A stretch of 63,681 nt of DNA, from assembly GCA_017458845.1 (NCBI GenBank), contig JAFSZY010000050.1:1-63681 (forward strand), in the 5' to 3' direction. Origin of the DNA: Ruminococcus sp. (GTDB taxonomy: Bacteria; Bacillota; Clostridia; Oscillospirales; Acutalibacteraceae). The notes beneath the pieces were generated by a model, which had not been told where the DNA came from, did not search any database, and was given only the letters and a program-made list of their open reading frames with translations. Shown piece after piece: positions 32,383 through 41,764 of this stretch; position 1 is the stretch's first letter, and every line of letters begins with the position of its first letter. Both the position numbers and the translations under genes were made by a program.

Positions 32383-34515
32383 ATGACTAACAAGAGAATT
32401 GTCAAAAACACAGTGATGATTGCGCTGGTCGCGATGCTGGCGTGCAGTTCATTTTTAACATTTAGTTTTATAGGAAACAGTTCGGGCGGGTGCAACAACA
32501 CGCCGATGATGATGGACGGGAACGGTCCTCCGGGAATGAACGGCGGCTCCGATAATCAGCAGAACGGACAGCCGCCTCAGATGAACGGAAATTCCGACAA
32601 TCAACAGAACGGACAGGGCACACCTCCCGATATGCCGAGCAACGACAACAGCGGAAATTCCGGCAGTCAGAATAACGGTCAGGGAACGCCTCCCGAAAAA
32701 CCCGACGGCAGCTCAAACGACAACAGCAACGGACAGCCTTCCCGGATGAACGGGGGACAAAGCTCCGATAACTCAGACAGCTCCGACAACACGGGTAAAG
32801 GCTGGGTTGCCGACAGCGAAAGCAACTCGGACAGCTCAAAGAATCAGCAGGGAAACACTCCGCAGACAAACGATAAATCAGACAGTTCTGACAGCAGCCA
32901 AAAAGGCTGGGTAGCCGACGACGACCGGTCGGACAGTACCGATACAAAACAGAGCGGTCAGACAACTCAGCAGGACAACAATAATACAAAAACCTCAAAG
33001 CAGGGCGGCATCCGCATCGGCGCGGACAACACTTTGAAATACAGCCTTTTCGTTATACAATCCCTCTTTATTTCAATGATTGTTGTGTACCTGGTAATGT
33101 CAGGCTTTAACAAAAAGAGCTTCAGAGAAACCCTGCGCGGGATGAATGTACTCATAGTATATATTATTATAACGCTTATTTTGACAACGGCGCTGACAAC
33201 GTGTGAAATCGCGGCGACAAACATCTTTAAACAGCCCCGGACCTCACAGAGCCAGGGACTTCCCGATTTCTCACAGAACGGTCAGAAAGGACAGAACGGA
33301 CAGGGCAATATGCCCGGCGGCAACAACCAGAGCTCCGACGCGGAAGCTTCGGGAGCGACAACGGTAGAAGCTGAAAAGACACTGTCCGAAAACAGCTACA
33401 GCTCAAGCAAAAGTGACGAGAGCGCGATACTCGTCCAGAACGGCGGCAAAGCCGCGGTGGACGGCGCGACAATTGAAAAATCGGGCGACAGTACAAATAC
33501 CGAGAACTCAGAGTTCAACGGAATCAACGCGGGAATCCTCGTAAAAGAGGATTCCTCCGCTACAATAAAGAACGCCACGATTAACACCTCGGCAAAGGGA
33601 GCCAATGCTGTGTTTTCAACAGGAGAAAACTCCAAAATAAAGATAAGTGACTCGACAATCACTACAACAGGCGAGAGCTCCGCGCGCGGGCTTGACGCCA
33701 CCTACGGCGGATATATCGAGGCCGAGAATGTAACGATTACCACCAAAGGCGGCTCCTGCGCCGCGCTCGCCACAGACAGAGGCGAGGGTACCGTTAAGGC
33801 GAGCAACTCCAAGCTCACCACTAACGGCGCGGGCTCTCCTGTGATATATTCAACAGGCGATATCTCAGCAACAAATTGCACAGGAACGGCTAACGGCGCT
33901 CAGATTGCCGTGGTTGAGGGCAAGAACAAGGCGACAATTACATCTTCAAAGATGACTTGCTCAGCCGCAGGCAACCGGGGCGACGTAGACCAAGCGGGTA
34001 TTATGGTATACCAGAGTATGTCGGGCGACGCGGGCGAGGGCAAAGGCACCTTTAACGCCACAGATTCCACCCTTACCATAAATAAGAAGTCCGACAACTA
34101 TAAAACCGCTCCGATGTTTTTTGTAACCAACACCACTGCCGAAATTAACCTCAAAAATACCAAACTCAATTTCGGCAGCGGTACACTCCTTGACGCTGAG
34201 GGTACAAGCGAGTGGGGCAACAGCGGCTCTAACGGCGGCAGCGTCACACTCAACGCCACAAACCAGACCCTCGTAGGAGATGTTAAGATTGACAAGATTT
34301 CCACCTTGGAAATGAACCTCAAGAATTCTACCTACAAGGGCACAATCAACGGCGACAACACCGCCAAGAGCGTAAAGCTTACGCTCGATAAAAATTCCAA
34401 AATCACATTGACAGGCGATTGCTATGTTACAGAGCTCTCAAACGCCGACAGCTCCAACAGCAATATCAACTTCAACGGATATAAGCTGTATGTGAACGGA
34501 AAAGCGATTAATTAA
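32383..34515 (+). CDS. Membrane-anchored beta-helix surface protein with low-complexity linker
   Basis: 710 residues from ATG 32383, nine bases after AAGGAG (the ATG at 32374 touches that site). N-terminal membrane helix (about 8-30), a 170-residue linker made of Asn/Gln/Gly/Ser/Pro repeats with two GKGWVADS-type motifs, two more membrane helices (about 218-238, 250-275), another Gly/Gln/Asn linker, then about 370 residues of right-handed parallel beta-helix (ATIKNATINTSAKGANAVFS and similar rungs). The beta-helix part resembles the Cthe_2159/DUF4353 carbohydrate-binding family. Likely displays a polysaccharide-binding beta-helix outside the cell. Function unknown. Confidence 0.65.
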   Translation: MTNKRIVKNTVMIALVAMLACSSFLTFSFIGNSSGGCNNTPMMMDGNGPPGMNGGSDNQQNGQPPQMNGNSDNQQNGQGTPPDMPSNDNSGNSGSQNNGQGTPPEKPDGSSNDNSNGQPSRMNGGQSSDNSDSSDNTGKGWVADSESNSDSSKNQQGNTPQTNDKSDSSDSSQKGWVADDDRSDSTDTKQSGQTTQQDNNNTKTSKQGGIRIGADNTLKYSLFVIQSLFISMIVVYLVMSGFNKKSFRETLRGMNVLIVYIIITLILTTALTTCEIAATNIFKQPRTSQSQGLPDFSQNGQKGQNGQGNMPGGNNQSSDAEASGATTVEAEKTLSENSYSSSKSDESAILVQNGGKAAVDGATIEKSGDSTNTENSEFNGINAGILVKEDSSATIKNATINTSAKGANAVFSTGENSKIKISDSTITTTGESSARGLDATYGGYIEAENVTITTKGGSCAALATDRGEGTVKASNSKLTTNGAGSPVIYSTGDISATNCTGTANGAQIAVVEGKNKATITSSKMTCSAAGNRGDVDQAGIMVYQSMSGDAGEGKGTFNATDSTLTINKKSDNYKTAPMFFVTNTTAEINLKNTKLNFGSGTLLDAEGTSEWGNSGSNGGSVTLNATNQTLVGDVKIDKISTLEMNLKNSTYKGTINGDNTAKSVKLTLDKNSKITLTGDCYVTELSNADSSNSNINFNGYKLYVNGKAIN

Positions 34516-34546
34516 ATTCGCAATTCACAATTCGCAATGCGCAATT

Positions 34547-34575
34547 AAGGGCAGCCATCGGCTGCCCTTTGTTTT
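34547..34575. terminator. Bidirectional terminator
   Basis: AAGGGCAGCC / GGCTGCCCTT stem with a 4-base loop and T-run on the plus strand, between convergent genes. Confidence 0.85.
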
Positions 34576-34589
34576 TTTGTTTTACACTT

Positions 34590-35453
34590 TTAATAGTTCC
34601 AAACGGGGATGTATTTTTCGTCGGCGGAGCTGAGGTCCTGAACAAAGCCGTCCAGCTCAAGCTCAAACAAAGCGTTCTTCACCTTTTCGTACTCGCGCTT
34701 TGTGATTTTACGGTTAAGCCCGGGGGTATCCTTTGCCTTGCCGCAGGGAATGTATTGGCACATAAGGCTCACGAGCGGAGAGTCGAAGCTTTCCGCCAGA
34801 AGCTTCAGCGCGTCAATGCTGTTTTTTGTGTGGTTGGGGAGCACCAGGTGGCGGATTATCGTGCCCCTGGTCATCATATTGTCGTCGTCATATTCGGCAG
34901 TTTTAGTCTGCCTGAGCATTTCACCGATTGCCGTAAGAGCGGTGTCGGTGTAATTTTTTGCGCCCGAAAAATTCAGTGCCATATTATCGTCGCTGTATTT
35001 GAAATCGGGCAAATAAACGTCCACAACCCCCTCGAGTTTTTTGAGAGTCTCGACTTTTTCATAGCCAGAACAGTTATATATTATCGGGATTTTTGGTTTG
35101 TAAATTTCAAAAGCTTCCAGAATCGCCGCAACAAATGGGGTGGGGGACACAAGGTTGATGTTGTGCGTGCCCGAGGCTTCCAGCTTTTTTATCTCCTCGG
35201 AAAGCTGCGCGGGAGTGATGTACCTGCCCTTCCCATTTGCCGAGATTTCATAGTTCTGACAGAACACGCACCTGAGCGTACAGCCCGAAAAGAAAATCGC
35301 TCCGCTTCCCTTTGTGCCGCTTATACACGGCTCCTCCCAGTAGTGAGGAGCGATTCTCGCTATTTTCGGCAGCGTTCCCAACGCGCAATAACCGTCGCCG
35401 TTTTTTTCGCCCCGAACGGCGGCGCATTGTCTCGGGCATAAGTCGCAAATCAT
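34590..35453 (-). CDS. Radical SAM protein, PflX/pyruvate formate-lyase activase-like
   Basis: 287 residues with GAGGTGA before ATG 35453. The radical SAM cluster motif CTLRCVFC sits near residue 57; the N-terminal extra cysteines MICDLCPRQC and GYCALG may bind a second cluster or metal. This matches the PflX group of PFL-activating-enzyme homologues, whose target is not established. No pyruvate formate-lyase gene is next to it. Confidence 0.82.
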   Translation of the reverse strand: MICDLCPRQCAAVRGEKNGDGYCALGTLPKIARIAPHYWEEPCISGTKGSGAIFFSGCTLRCVFCQNYEISANGKGRYITPAQLSEEIKKLEASGTHNINLVSPTPFVAAILEAFEIYKPKIPIIYNCSGYEKVETLKKLEGVVDVYLPDFKYSDDNMALNFSGAKNYTDTALTAIGEMLRQTKTAEYDDDNMMTRGTIIRHLVLPNHTKNSIDALKLLAESFDSPLVSLMCQYIPCGKAKDTPGLNRKITKREYEKVKNALFELELDGFVQDLSSADEKYIPVWNY

Positions 35454-35812
35454 ATAATCACCTCGGATAAACCTTTATTACAGTATAGCACGTCACAAAA
35501 AGACGGGCAAGTAAACGCGAAAATCTCCTTTCTGTCTGACAGTCCCGAACGTGATGATTATATGCTCCGAGAGGCGCTGTTTGCAGTCATATTTATACAC
35601 CCGTTTCTTCGAATGTGAAAAATATTGACTACAAATACATTATATCTGTTATTCTATAAAATGTCAATACTTTTCACGTTTCTACAAAAACAGCTCCTTT
35701 CTTATTTCATAATAACGCTTTTTTCGCTAAAAAATCTACCTATCATCAAAATGCACAAAAAACGGGCTGAAATTTCGTTATGGAGCATTATTTATAATTC
35801 TTTTACAGAATA
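35454..35812. other. AT-rich intergenic region before the pullulanase
   Basis: No supported gene; a 63-codon frame at 35625-35816 lacks a ribosome site and has biased AT composition. The region probably holds promoters for the divergent radical SAM gene and regulatory sites for the pullulanase. Confidence 0.4.
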
Positions 35813-35841
35813 TTGACAAGCCTTGCATTTGGTATGATAAT
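35813..35841 (+). promoter_or_regulatory. Promoter of the dockerin pullulanase
   Basis: TTGACA (35813-35818), 17 bases, GATAAT (35836-35841), about 60 bases before the start codon. A perfect -35 suggests strong expression. Confidence 0.65.
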
Positions 35842-35906
35842 AAGTACAAATGCTTACTTAATACTAAGGTATTAGTATATAAACAGCAAATTTAGGAGTT
35901 GATTTT

Positions 35907-38900
35907 ATGAAATTACGCAGAACGATATCGCTCTTACTGGCGGTAGTTATGCTCGCCACTATGGCGTTAGTAACTGTTTCGGCTGCCGACACAAGCTCGG
36001 CTCCGACAGGCGCGTACTACAACCAAAACCTCTATGAGGGTACCAGCGACGTGTATAACGGCACCGACCTGGGAGCGACATATTCAAAGTCATCCACAAC
36101 GTGGAAGGTGTGGTCGCCTCCCGCCACCAAGGTGCGGTTAAAGCTGTATTCAACGGGTACTGACCGTGAAAACGGCGCTAAGGTGCTCGGCACACACAAC
36201 CTTACCAAGGGAAGTAATAACGTATGGTCCGTTACACTCAGCGGCGATTATAAGAACGTTTATTATACTTATCTTGTTACAGCCAAGAATATCTTCGGCA
36301 ACGTTGTAACAAACGAAACCCAGGACGTTTACTCCAAGGCTGTAGGCGCCAACGGTAACCGTTCGATGGTTGTTGACCTCGATTCTACCGACCCCGAGGG
36401 CTGGGACAGCGACACCAACGTTTGTCACGCAAACAAGACAGAGTCCGCTGTATGGGAGCTTCACATCCGTGATTTCTCCTGCGACCCCGACTCAGGTGTA
36501 AGCGAAGCTAATCAGGGTAACTACCTTGCGTTCACCGAGGGCGGCACTACTTATAAGAAACAGGGAACAACAGCAACCTGTCTTGACTATCTCGTAGAGA
36601 ACAACATCAACACTGTTCAGCTTATGCCTTTCGCTGACTTTGACGGCGTTGACGAAATCTACGGCGCTTCCTATAAGGACCGTAACTGGGGCTACAACCC
36701 CAAGAACTTCAACGTTCCCGACGGTTCCTACGCTTCCAATTCCTACGACGGCAACGTTCGTATCAACGAAGTTAAGCAGATGATTCAGGCGCTCCATGAC
36801 CGCGGTATCTCCGTAGTAATGGATGTTGTATACAACCACACAGCAGGCTCCGAGGGCTCCAGTTTTACAAAGACTGTTCCCGGTTACTATTACAGAATGC
36901 AGAGCTCTCTCGCGAACATTGACGGTTCGGGTCAGGGCAATGAAATGGCTTCCGACAAGAAGATGATGCGTAACTTCATCGTTCAGTCCCTTAAATATTG
37001 GGCTGAGGAGTACCACATCGACGGTTTCCGTTTTGACCTTATGGGCTGTATCGACCTCACAACACTTAATCAGGCTCGTACAACTCTCAACGGCATAAAC
37101 AAGAACATCCTTATGTACGGCGAACCTTGGGCAGGCGGCACAACAGCTAACCCATCCTCTCCTTCCGAGAAGAACGGTTCTTCGTACGCTTCTGGCTTAG
37201 GCGCGTTCTCGGGTACATTCAGAACAGCCGCGAGTAAGGTTGATTCCGATAAGAGCGTTACCCAAGGCTGGGTAGGCGGTACATCTTCAAGTGTAAGTAC
37301 AGTTGTAAGCGGCATCAAAGCTAACCTGATGGATTCAAGCGACAACACCAAGACTGTCAACTACCTTGACTGCCACGATAACCTGACTCTTTGGGACAGA
37401 CTCGTAGGCGCATATACCAAGAGCGGTGAGGGTAAGAGCTCCGTAACCGTCAACACGAACGTAAACAGCACAACCCAGAAATATCTCAGACAGCTGAAGC
37501 TCGGCGGCGTAATGCTCTACACCTCACAGGGTATCACGTTTATGAACTCGGGTATCGAGTTTGCCCGTACTAAGCAGGGACAGGGCAACTCCTACAACTC
37601 CGAAGATAAGTACAATATGCTCGACTGGAGCCGCGCGGGGACTTATAAGTCATCGGTTGATTATTACAGAGGACTTCGTCAGATTAAAGAGGTTTATACA
37701 CCGTTCAACGATGACACAAACACCTCGAAGAACACTATGAGCTTCATCAGCCAGACAGGCAACCTGATTGCTTACACAATCAGCAACAATACAGCCAACA
37801 AGGCTAACGAGTGGGGCAAGGTCGCGGTTCTTATGAACTCAGGTTCATCCGCCTCGAGCGTAACTCTTTCGGGTAACTGGACAGTTGTAGCAAACGCCGA
37901 TAACGCGGGACTCACAAGTCTCGGCACAGCGAGCGGAAGCTACTCCGTTCCCGCTAACTCCGCGGCAATCCTTGTAGAAACCTCAGGCTATAAGGACTTC
38001 TCAAGCAAGTTCAGCTACGCTACACTCACAACAAAGCACGTATTAAACGGTTCCGTTGTTAAGACAGAAACAGCCAAGTACAGAGTAGGTACAACCTATC
38101 ACGCTCACAAGGACGCCGACCTGCTCGAAAACAACGATGTTGTTTCCACAGACGGAGCTGCTTCGGGCAAAATCACAGGCGACACAACCGTTACATATAA
38201 CTATGATTCCAACGGAAAAACCAAGGGTAAGCTGACAGTTAAGTATCTCGACCAGTCAGGCGCAGAGCTTACTCCCGATATGGTTTACACTCTCGAGAGC
38301 GGCGACCAGTACTCAATCCCCGTATGCGCAATTCAGAGATATCAGCTGGATACCGACCAGTATCCCGATAACACAACAGGTACATTCACAGGCACCAAGA
38401 CTATTACATTCAAGTATAAGCCTTTAGGCACAGACACAACCACGGTTCATTATTACAAGACGTCAGGTACCTTCTCGGGCAGCCTTTTGATTTACGCTTA
38501 TACGGACGACGGCGTAGAGCCGCTCGGACCATGGGCTACTAACCCCAATATGACATCGGATACAGCTTTGGGCTCTAACTGGTATAAGTATACTATCCCG
38601 ATTGCGGCTTGTTATGTAATGTTCCACGGCAAAAACAGCGGACAGGAACCAGGTCAGAACGAACCGGGTTACTTTGTATCGGGCGATTGTAAGATAAAAG
38701 ACAGAGTTATCTCCTATTCGTCAACTATTGTTACCTCACATATAGATATCGACACAGGCGAGAAGCTCAAGCCCGACGTAACCGTTACAGCTGACAAGCA
38801 GAGCACAGACCAGTATACAACTTCCGCGGACAATAGTCTCGGCACTCTCGTAGAGACTCCCGCGAACGCTACAGGCTTCTACACAGCGGGTGTTACAAAC

Positions 38901-39197
38901 GTAGTTTACCTCTACAAGAAGGGTACACAGCCTACAACCGAAACAACTGCTCCCGTAATTAAAGACAAGTATATTCTCGGCGATTCCAACTGCGACGGCA
39001 AGGTTAACGTAAACGACGTAACCTACATCCAGCAGGGACTTGTAAATCTTGTGATTCTCGACTCCACCAGCAAGCGCAACGGCGATGTTGATTCAAACGG
39101 CAAGGTTTCAATTCTGGACGCTAACTATATCCAGCGTTATATGGTAGGTATGGACATACCTTACAAGATTGGTCAGGAAGTAATAATCTACGGCTGA
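35907..39197 (+). CDS. Secreted type I pullulanase with dockerin (GH13)
   Basis: 1096 residues; TTTAGGAGTTG precedes ATG 35907. Cuts alpha-1,6 bonds of pullulan and starch outside the cell. Signal peptide 1-27; CBM48-like domain (about 50-160); GH13 barrel (170-640) with the pullulanase mark NWGYNPKNFNVPDGSY and regions DVVYNHT, DGFRFDLMG (nucleophile Asp about 377), LMYGEPWAGG (Glu about 406) and CHDNLTLWDR (Asp about 490). Then MucBP-like repeats (710-850), a CBM26-like starch-binding module (855-950), a second MucBP-like repeat, a Thr/Pro linker, and a C-terminal type I dockerin (about 1020-1085) with two calcium loops, DSNCDGKVNVND and DVDSNGKVSILD. The dockerin would attach it to a cohesin-bearing scaffold (amylosome). 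Confidence 0.92.
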   Translation: MKLRRTISLLLAVVMLATMALVTVSAADTSSAPTGAYYNQNLYEGTSDVYNGTDLGATYSKSSTTWKVWSPPATKVRLKLYSTGTDRENGAKVLGTHNLTKGSNNVWSVTLSGDYKNVYYTYLVTAKNIFGNVVTNETQDVYSKAVGANGNRSMVVDLDSTDPEGWDSDTNVCHANKTESAVWELHIRDFSCDPDSGVSEANQGNYLAFTEGGTTYKKQGTTATCLDYLVENNINTVQLMPFADFDGVDEIYGASYKDRNWGYNPKNFNVPDGSYASNSYDGNVRINEVKQMIQALHDRGISVVMDVVYNHTAGSEGSSFTKTVPGYYYRMQSSLANIDGSGQGNEMASDKKMMRNFIVQSLKYWAEEYHIDGFRFDLMGCIDLTTLNQARTTLNGINKNILMYGEPWAGGTTANPSSPSEKNGSSYASGLGAFSGTFRTAASKVDSDKSVTQGWVGGTSSSVSTVVSGIKANLMDSSDNTKTVNYLDCHDNLTLWDRLVGAYTKSGEGKSSVTVNTNVNSTTQKYLRQLKLGGVMLYTSQGITFMNSGIEFARTKQGQGNSYNSEDKYNMLDWSRAGTYKSSVDYYRGLRQIKEVYTPFNDDTNTSKNTMSFISQTGNLIAYTISNNTANKANEWGKVAVLMNSGSSASSVTLSGNWTVVANADNAGLTSLGTASGSYSVPANSAAILVETSGYKDFSSKFSYATLTTKHVLNGSVVKTETAKYRVGTTYHAHKDADLLENNDVVSTDGAASGKITGDTTVTYNYDSNGKTKGKLTVKYLDQSGAELTPDMVYTLESGDQYSIPVCAIQRYQLDTDQYPDNTTGTFTGTKTITFKYKPLGTDTTTVHYYKTSGTFSGSLLIYAYTDDGVEPLGPWATNPNMTSDTALGSNWYKYTIPIAACYVMFHGKNSGQEPGQNEPGYFVSGDCKIKDRVISYSSTIVTSHIDIDTGEKLKPDVTVTADKQSTDQYTTSADNSLGTLVETPANATGFYTAGVTNVVYLYKKGTQPTTETTAPVIKDKYILGDSNCDGKVNVNDVTYIQQGLVNLVILDSTSKRNGDVDSNGKVSILDANYIQRYMVGMDIPYKIGQEVIIYG

Positions 39198-39225
39198 TTG
39201 TTCATAAAGAATAAGACAATAAAGA

Positions 39226-39254
39226 TTGCGGGCGGCTTTTGCCGTCCGCAAAAA
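39226..39254 (+). terminator. Terminator or processing hairpin after the pullulanase
   Basis: TTGCGGGCGGC / GCCGTCCGCAA stem followed by AAATTTT. It lies between the pullulanase and the phosphoesterase, so the two may be only partly co-transcribed. Confidence 0.6.
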
Positions 39255-39277
39255 TTTTAAGAATGAGGGCATTACCT

Positions 39278-41758
39278 ATGAAAAAAAGCGCAAGAACAGT
39301 CACAGCGGCGGCGCTGGCGGCGTTGATTGTTTTGTCGGCGTTTATGTCGATGACGGTATTTGCCGCGGGCAACACGCTGAGCTACAGCTTTTCGGGAGAG
39401 GACAGCTCTCGCGCGGGTTACGCTCAGGGCACTATCACGCTCACCGCGGCAGCGGGTACATATTATCTCTACTGGGCTGACAACACCAAAGCTCTCGAAG
39501 GCTATGACAAGCTGTGTTCGATGACGCTGAGCTCCGCGGGTTCCAAAACCCATACAATGGTAAAGCGCAGCGCAATCCCCGCTGACGCGACCAAGCTTAT
39601 CGCGACAACCTCTGTGGCAGACAAAACCGTGGCAAACGCCTCGGCAGTATATAATATACCCGACAGTAAACGCTGGAGCCATAAGAGCACGGAGCGCCTC
39701 TACCGCTTCGCGTCATACTCTGACGTTCATATCGACGGTGTGTACAAAACCTATGAATACGCTGACGAACATTGGCGCGACGCTCTGGACACCGCGGCGG
39801 CGCGTGACGCGGACTTTATTGTGCTTTCGGGCGACTATGTGAACAACAATGTTGACTATAGCGGTATCTCGGGCTATGAGTGGAGAACCTACGAGCGTGT
39901 GCTTTCCGAGTCGAACTACTGCAATCCTGTGTACGAGGCTATCGGCAACCATGAGTTGTGGCAGGATGTGTTGGGCGGCACAAACGACTTTAAGCGTGCC
40001 ACAGGTCTCAGCGCGTCGGACGGAAACACGTCCTCAAAAGCGTATTTTGAAAAGACCTTAAACGGCGACCACTTCATCTTTATGGCTATGGAGGGCGGAT
40101 TCTATCCCGACAAAACCGATGAATTCACCTCCGAACAGCTTACGTGGCTCGAGGGACTCTTGGACAAGTACACGGGCGACGGACACAACATATATATTAT
40201 TGAACATTCGCTGTTTTATAAATACGGCGCGGGCGACCGCGTTGACGCGGAACCCTACTACGACATACCGCTCGGCAGCGCGACGGGCAACAACCGCTTC
40301 AAGGAAATTCTCAACAATCACAAGGATGTTATTTTCCTTTCGGGACACACCCATATAGCGTTCAAGGAGCAGTACAACTTTTCCGACAACAACGGCGCTT
40401 CCGCCCAGATGATTCACAACTCATCGGTTGGCGGTACCCGTACAATCGTAAACGGCTCTCTCAACCGCGACTACGCGCGCGACAGAACAGAGGGATATAT
40501 CGTGGATGTTTTCGGCGACGCGATTATATTCAACGGCGCGAACCTTTACGACAACATCTATGACCCCAACTGCTGTTATGTGGTGAAGCCATCCTCTGAG
40601 TTCGGCACAAAGAAGTCGGCTCAGGCGAAGGGCAAAATCTCAACAGGCGCTACAGCAACAAGCTATTATCTTAAGGGCAGCTTCAACAGCTGGGGAACGG
40701 GCAACCCGTTCTACACCACGAGCGAGAGCAATGTTATAGAAACTACAGTTAAACTCAATACGGGCTCATATGAGTTCAAGATAAACAACGGCTCAACATG
40801 GTACGGCAACACGGGCACAATCCCCGACACCACTACCACAAGCTCAAACGGCGGATGGATTATGTCCACCTCCGCGGGCAACTGCAAGCTGACGGCTTCG
40901 GGCGGTTATTATACATTTAATTTCAACACCTCCAACAGTAAGCTAAAGGTGTTCTATTCAACCAGCGACCCAAACGCTGCCACAGCCCCTGCAACACAGG
41001 CGACTACCGCTGAGACAGCTCCTACACAATCAACCGCTCAGCCTGTTAACTATATCCCGGGCGATGTTGACCAAAACGGAAAAGTTGCTATTCGCGACGC
41101 TACATATATTCAGCTTTATCTTGTGAACAGGTACGCGTTCTCAGCGATTCAGAAGAGAGCCGCTGACGTGAATCTGGATGGCAAAATCAATATCACAGAC
41201 GTAACATATATTCAGATGTATAACGTACAACTGGTTAATGATTTCTCGGATACTTATACAGCGGCGAGCGAGGCGACCAGAACAGCGGCAAAGAATAACC
41301 TCAGCCTATACTACCGCTACTCGTCCTATGACGCTTACCAGAACCTCAAAACAGCCTATACCAACGGCGTATGCGAGAGCGCTCTCAGTCAGGCTGATTC
41401 CGAGTTGCTTGCGGTTGTAGACCCGAGCAACGTTGATTCGAGCGGTTCTGTGACAATATTCTTTGAGAAACCCGACAGCTGGGGCGCGCCAAACGCCTAT
41501 TGCTGGGGCAGAAAAGGCGCGGGCAACGAAGGCGGCTGGCCGGGTACCGCAATGACCTATGCAGGCAAAAACGAATACGGCAAGTCGGTATATAAGTATG
41601 TTGTTCAGAATGTCAAACATAACTTTGTAATCTTCAACGACGGAAGCAGCCAGACTGGCGACGTTGTTATTCCCGACAATTATACGGCATATTACCTTGA
41701 CGGCTCAAACAACGTTGTTTCCTATAAATTCGACGACAGTTATATAAAAAGCTATTAA
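39278..41758 (+). CDS. Secreted metallophosphoesterase with dockerin and starch-binding modules
   Basis: 826 residues from ATG 39278 (GAGGG at 39265; the frame opens at 39239 in the terminator hairpin). Signal peptide 1-30, a beta domain (35-125), then a calcineurin-like phosphoesterase (about 135-390) with the metal motifs SDVHIDG, LSGDYVNN, AIGNHELW and LSGHTHIA. Next come an X25-like beta module (about 455-560), a Thr/Pro linker, a dockerin (about 580-645) with DVDQNGKVAIRD and DVNLDGKINITD, a short helical region, and a C-terminal CBM26-like module (about 720-815) with SWGAPNAYCWG and GGWPGTAM. Next to a dockerin pullulanase. A role on starch phosphate groups is my inference; phytate or nucleotide phosphates are alternatives. 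Confidence 0.88.
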   Translation: MKKSARTVTAAALAALIVLSAFMSMTVFAAGNTLSYSFSGEDSSRAGYAQGTITLTAAAGTYYLYWADNTKALEGYDKLCSMTLSSAGSKTHTMVKRSAIPADATKLIATTSVADKTVANASAVYNIPDSKRWSHKSTERLYRFASYSDVHIDGVYKTYEYADEHWRDALDTAAARDADFIVLSGDYVNNNVDYSGISGYEWRTYERVLSESNYCNPVYEAIGNHELWQDVLGGTNDFKRATGLSASDGNTSSKAYFEKTLNGDHFIFMAMEGGFYPDKTDEFTSEQLTWLEGLLDKYTGDGHNIYIIEHSLFYKYGAGDRVDAEPYYDIPLGSATGNNRFKEILNNHKDVIFLSGHTHIAFKEQYNFSDNNGASAQMIHNSSVGGTRTIVNGSLNRDYARDRTEGYIVDVFGDAIIFNGANLYDNIYDPNCCYVVKPSSEFGTKKSAQAKGKISTGATATSYYLKGSFNSWGTGNPFYTTSESNVIETTVKLNTGSYEFKINNGSTWYGNTGTIPDTTTTSSNGGWIMSTSAGNCKLTASGGYYTFNFNTSNSKLKVFYSTSDPNAATAPATQATTAETAPTQSTAQPVNYIPGDVDQNGKVAIRDATYIQLYLVNRYAFSAIQKRAADVNLDGKINITDVTYIQMYNVQLVNDFSDTYTAASEATRTAAKNNLSLYYRYSSYDAYQNLKTAYTNGVCESALSQADSELLAVVDPSNVDSSGSVTIFFEKPDSWGAPNAYCWGRKGAGNEGGWPGTAMTYAGKNEYGKSVYKYVVQNVKHNFVIFNDGSSQTGDVVIPDNYTAYYLDGSNNVVSYKFDDSYIKSY

Positions 41759-41764
41759 ATTGAT

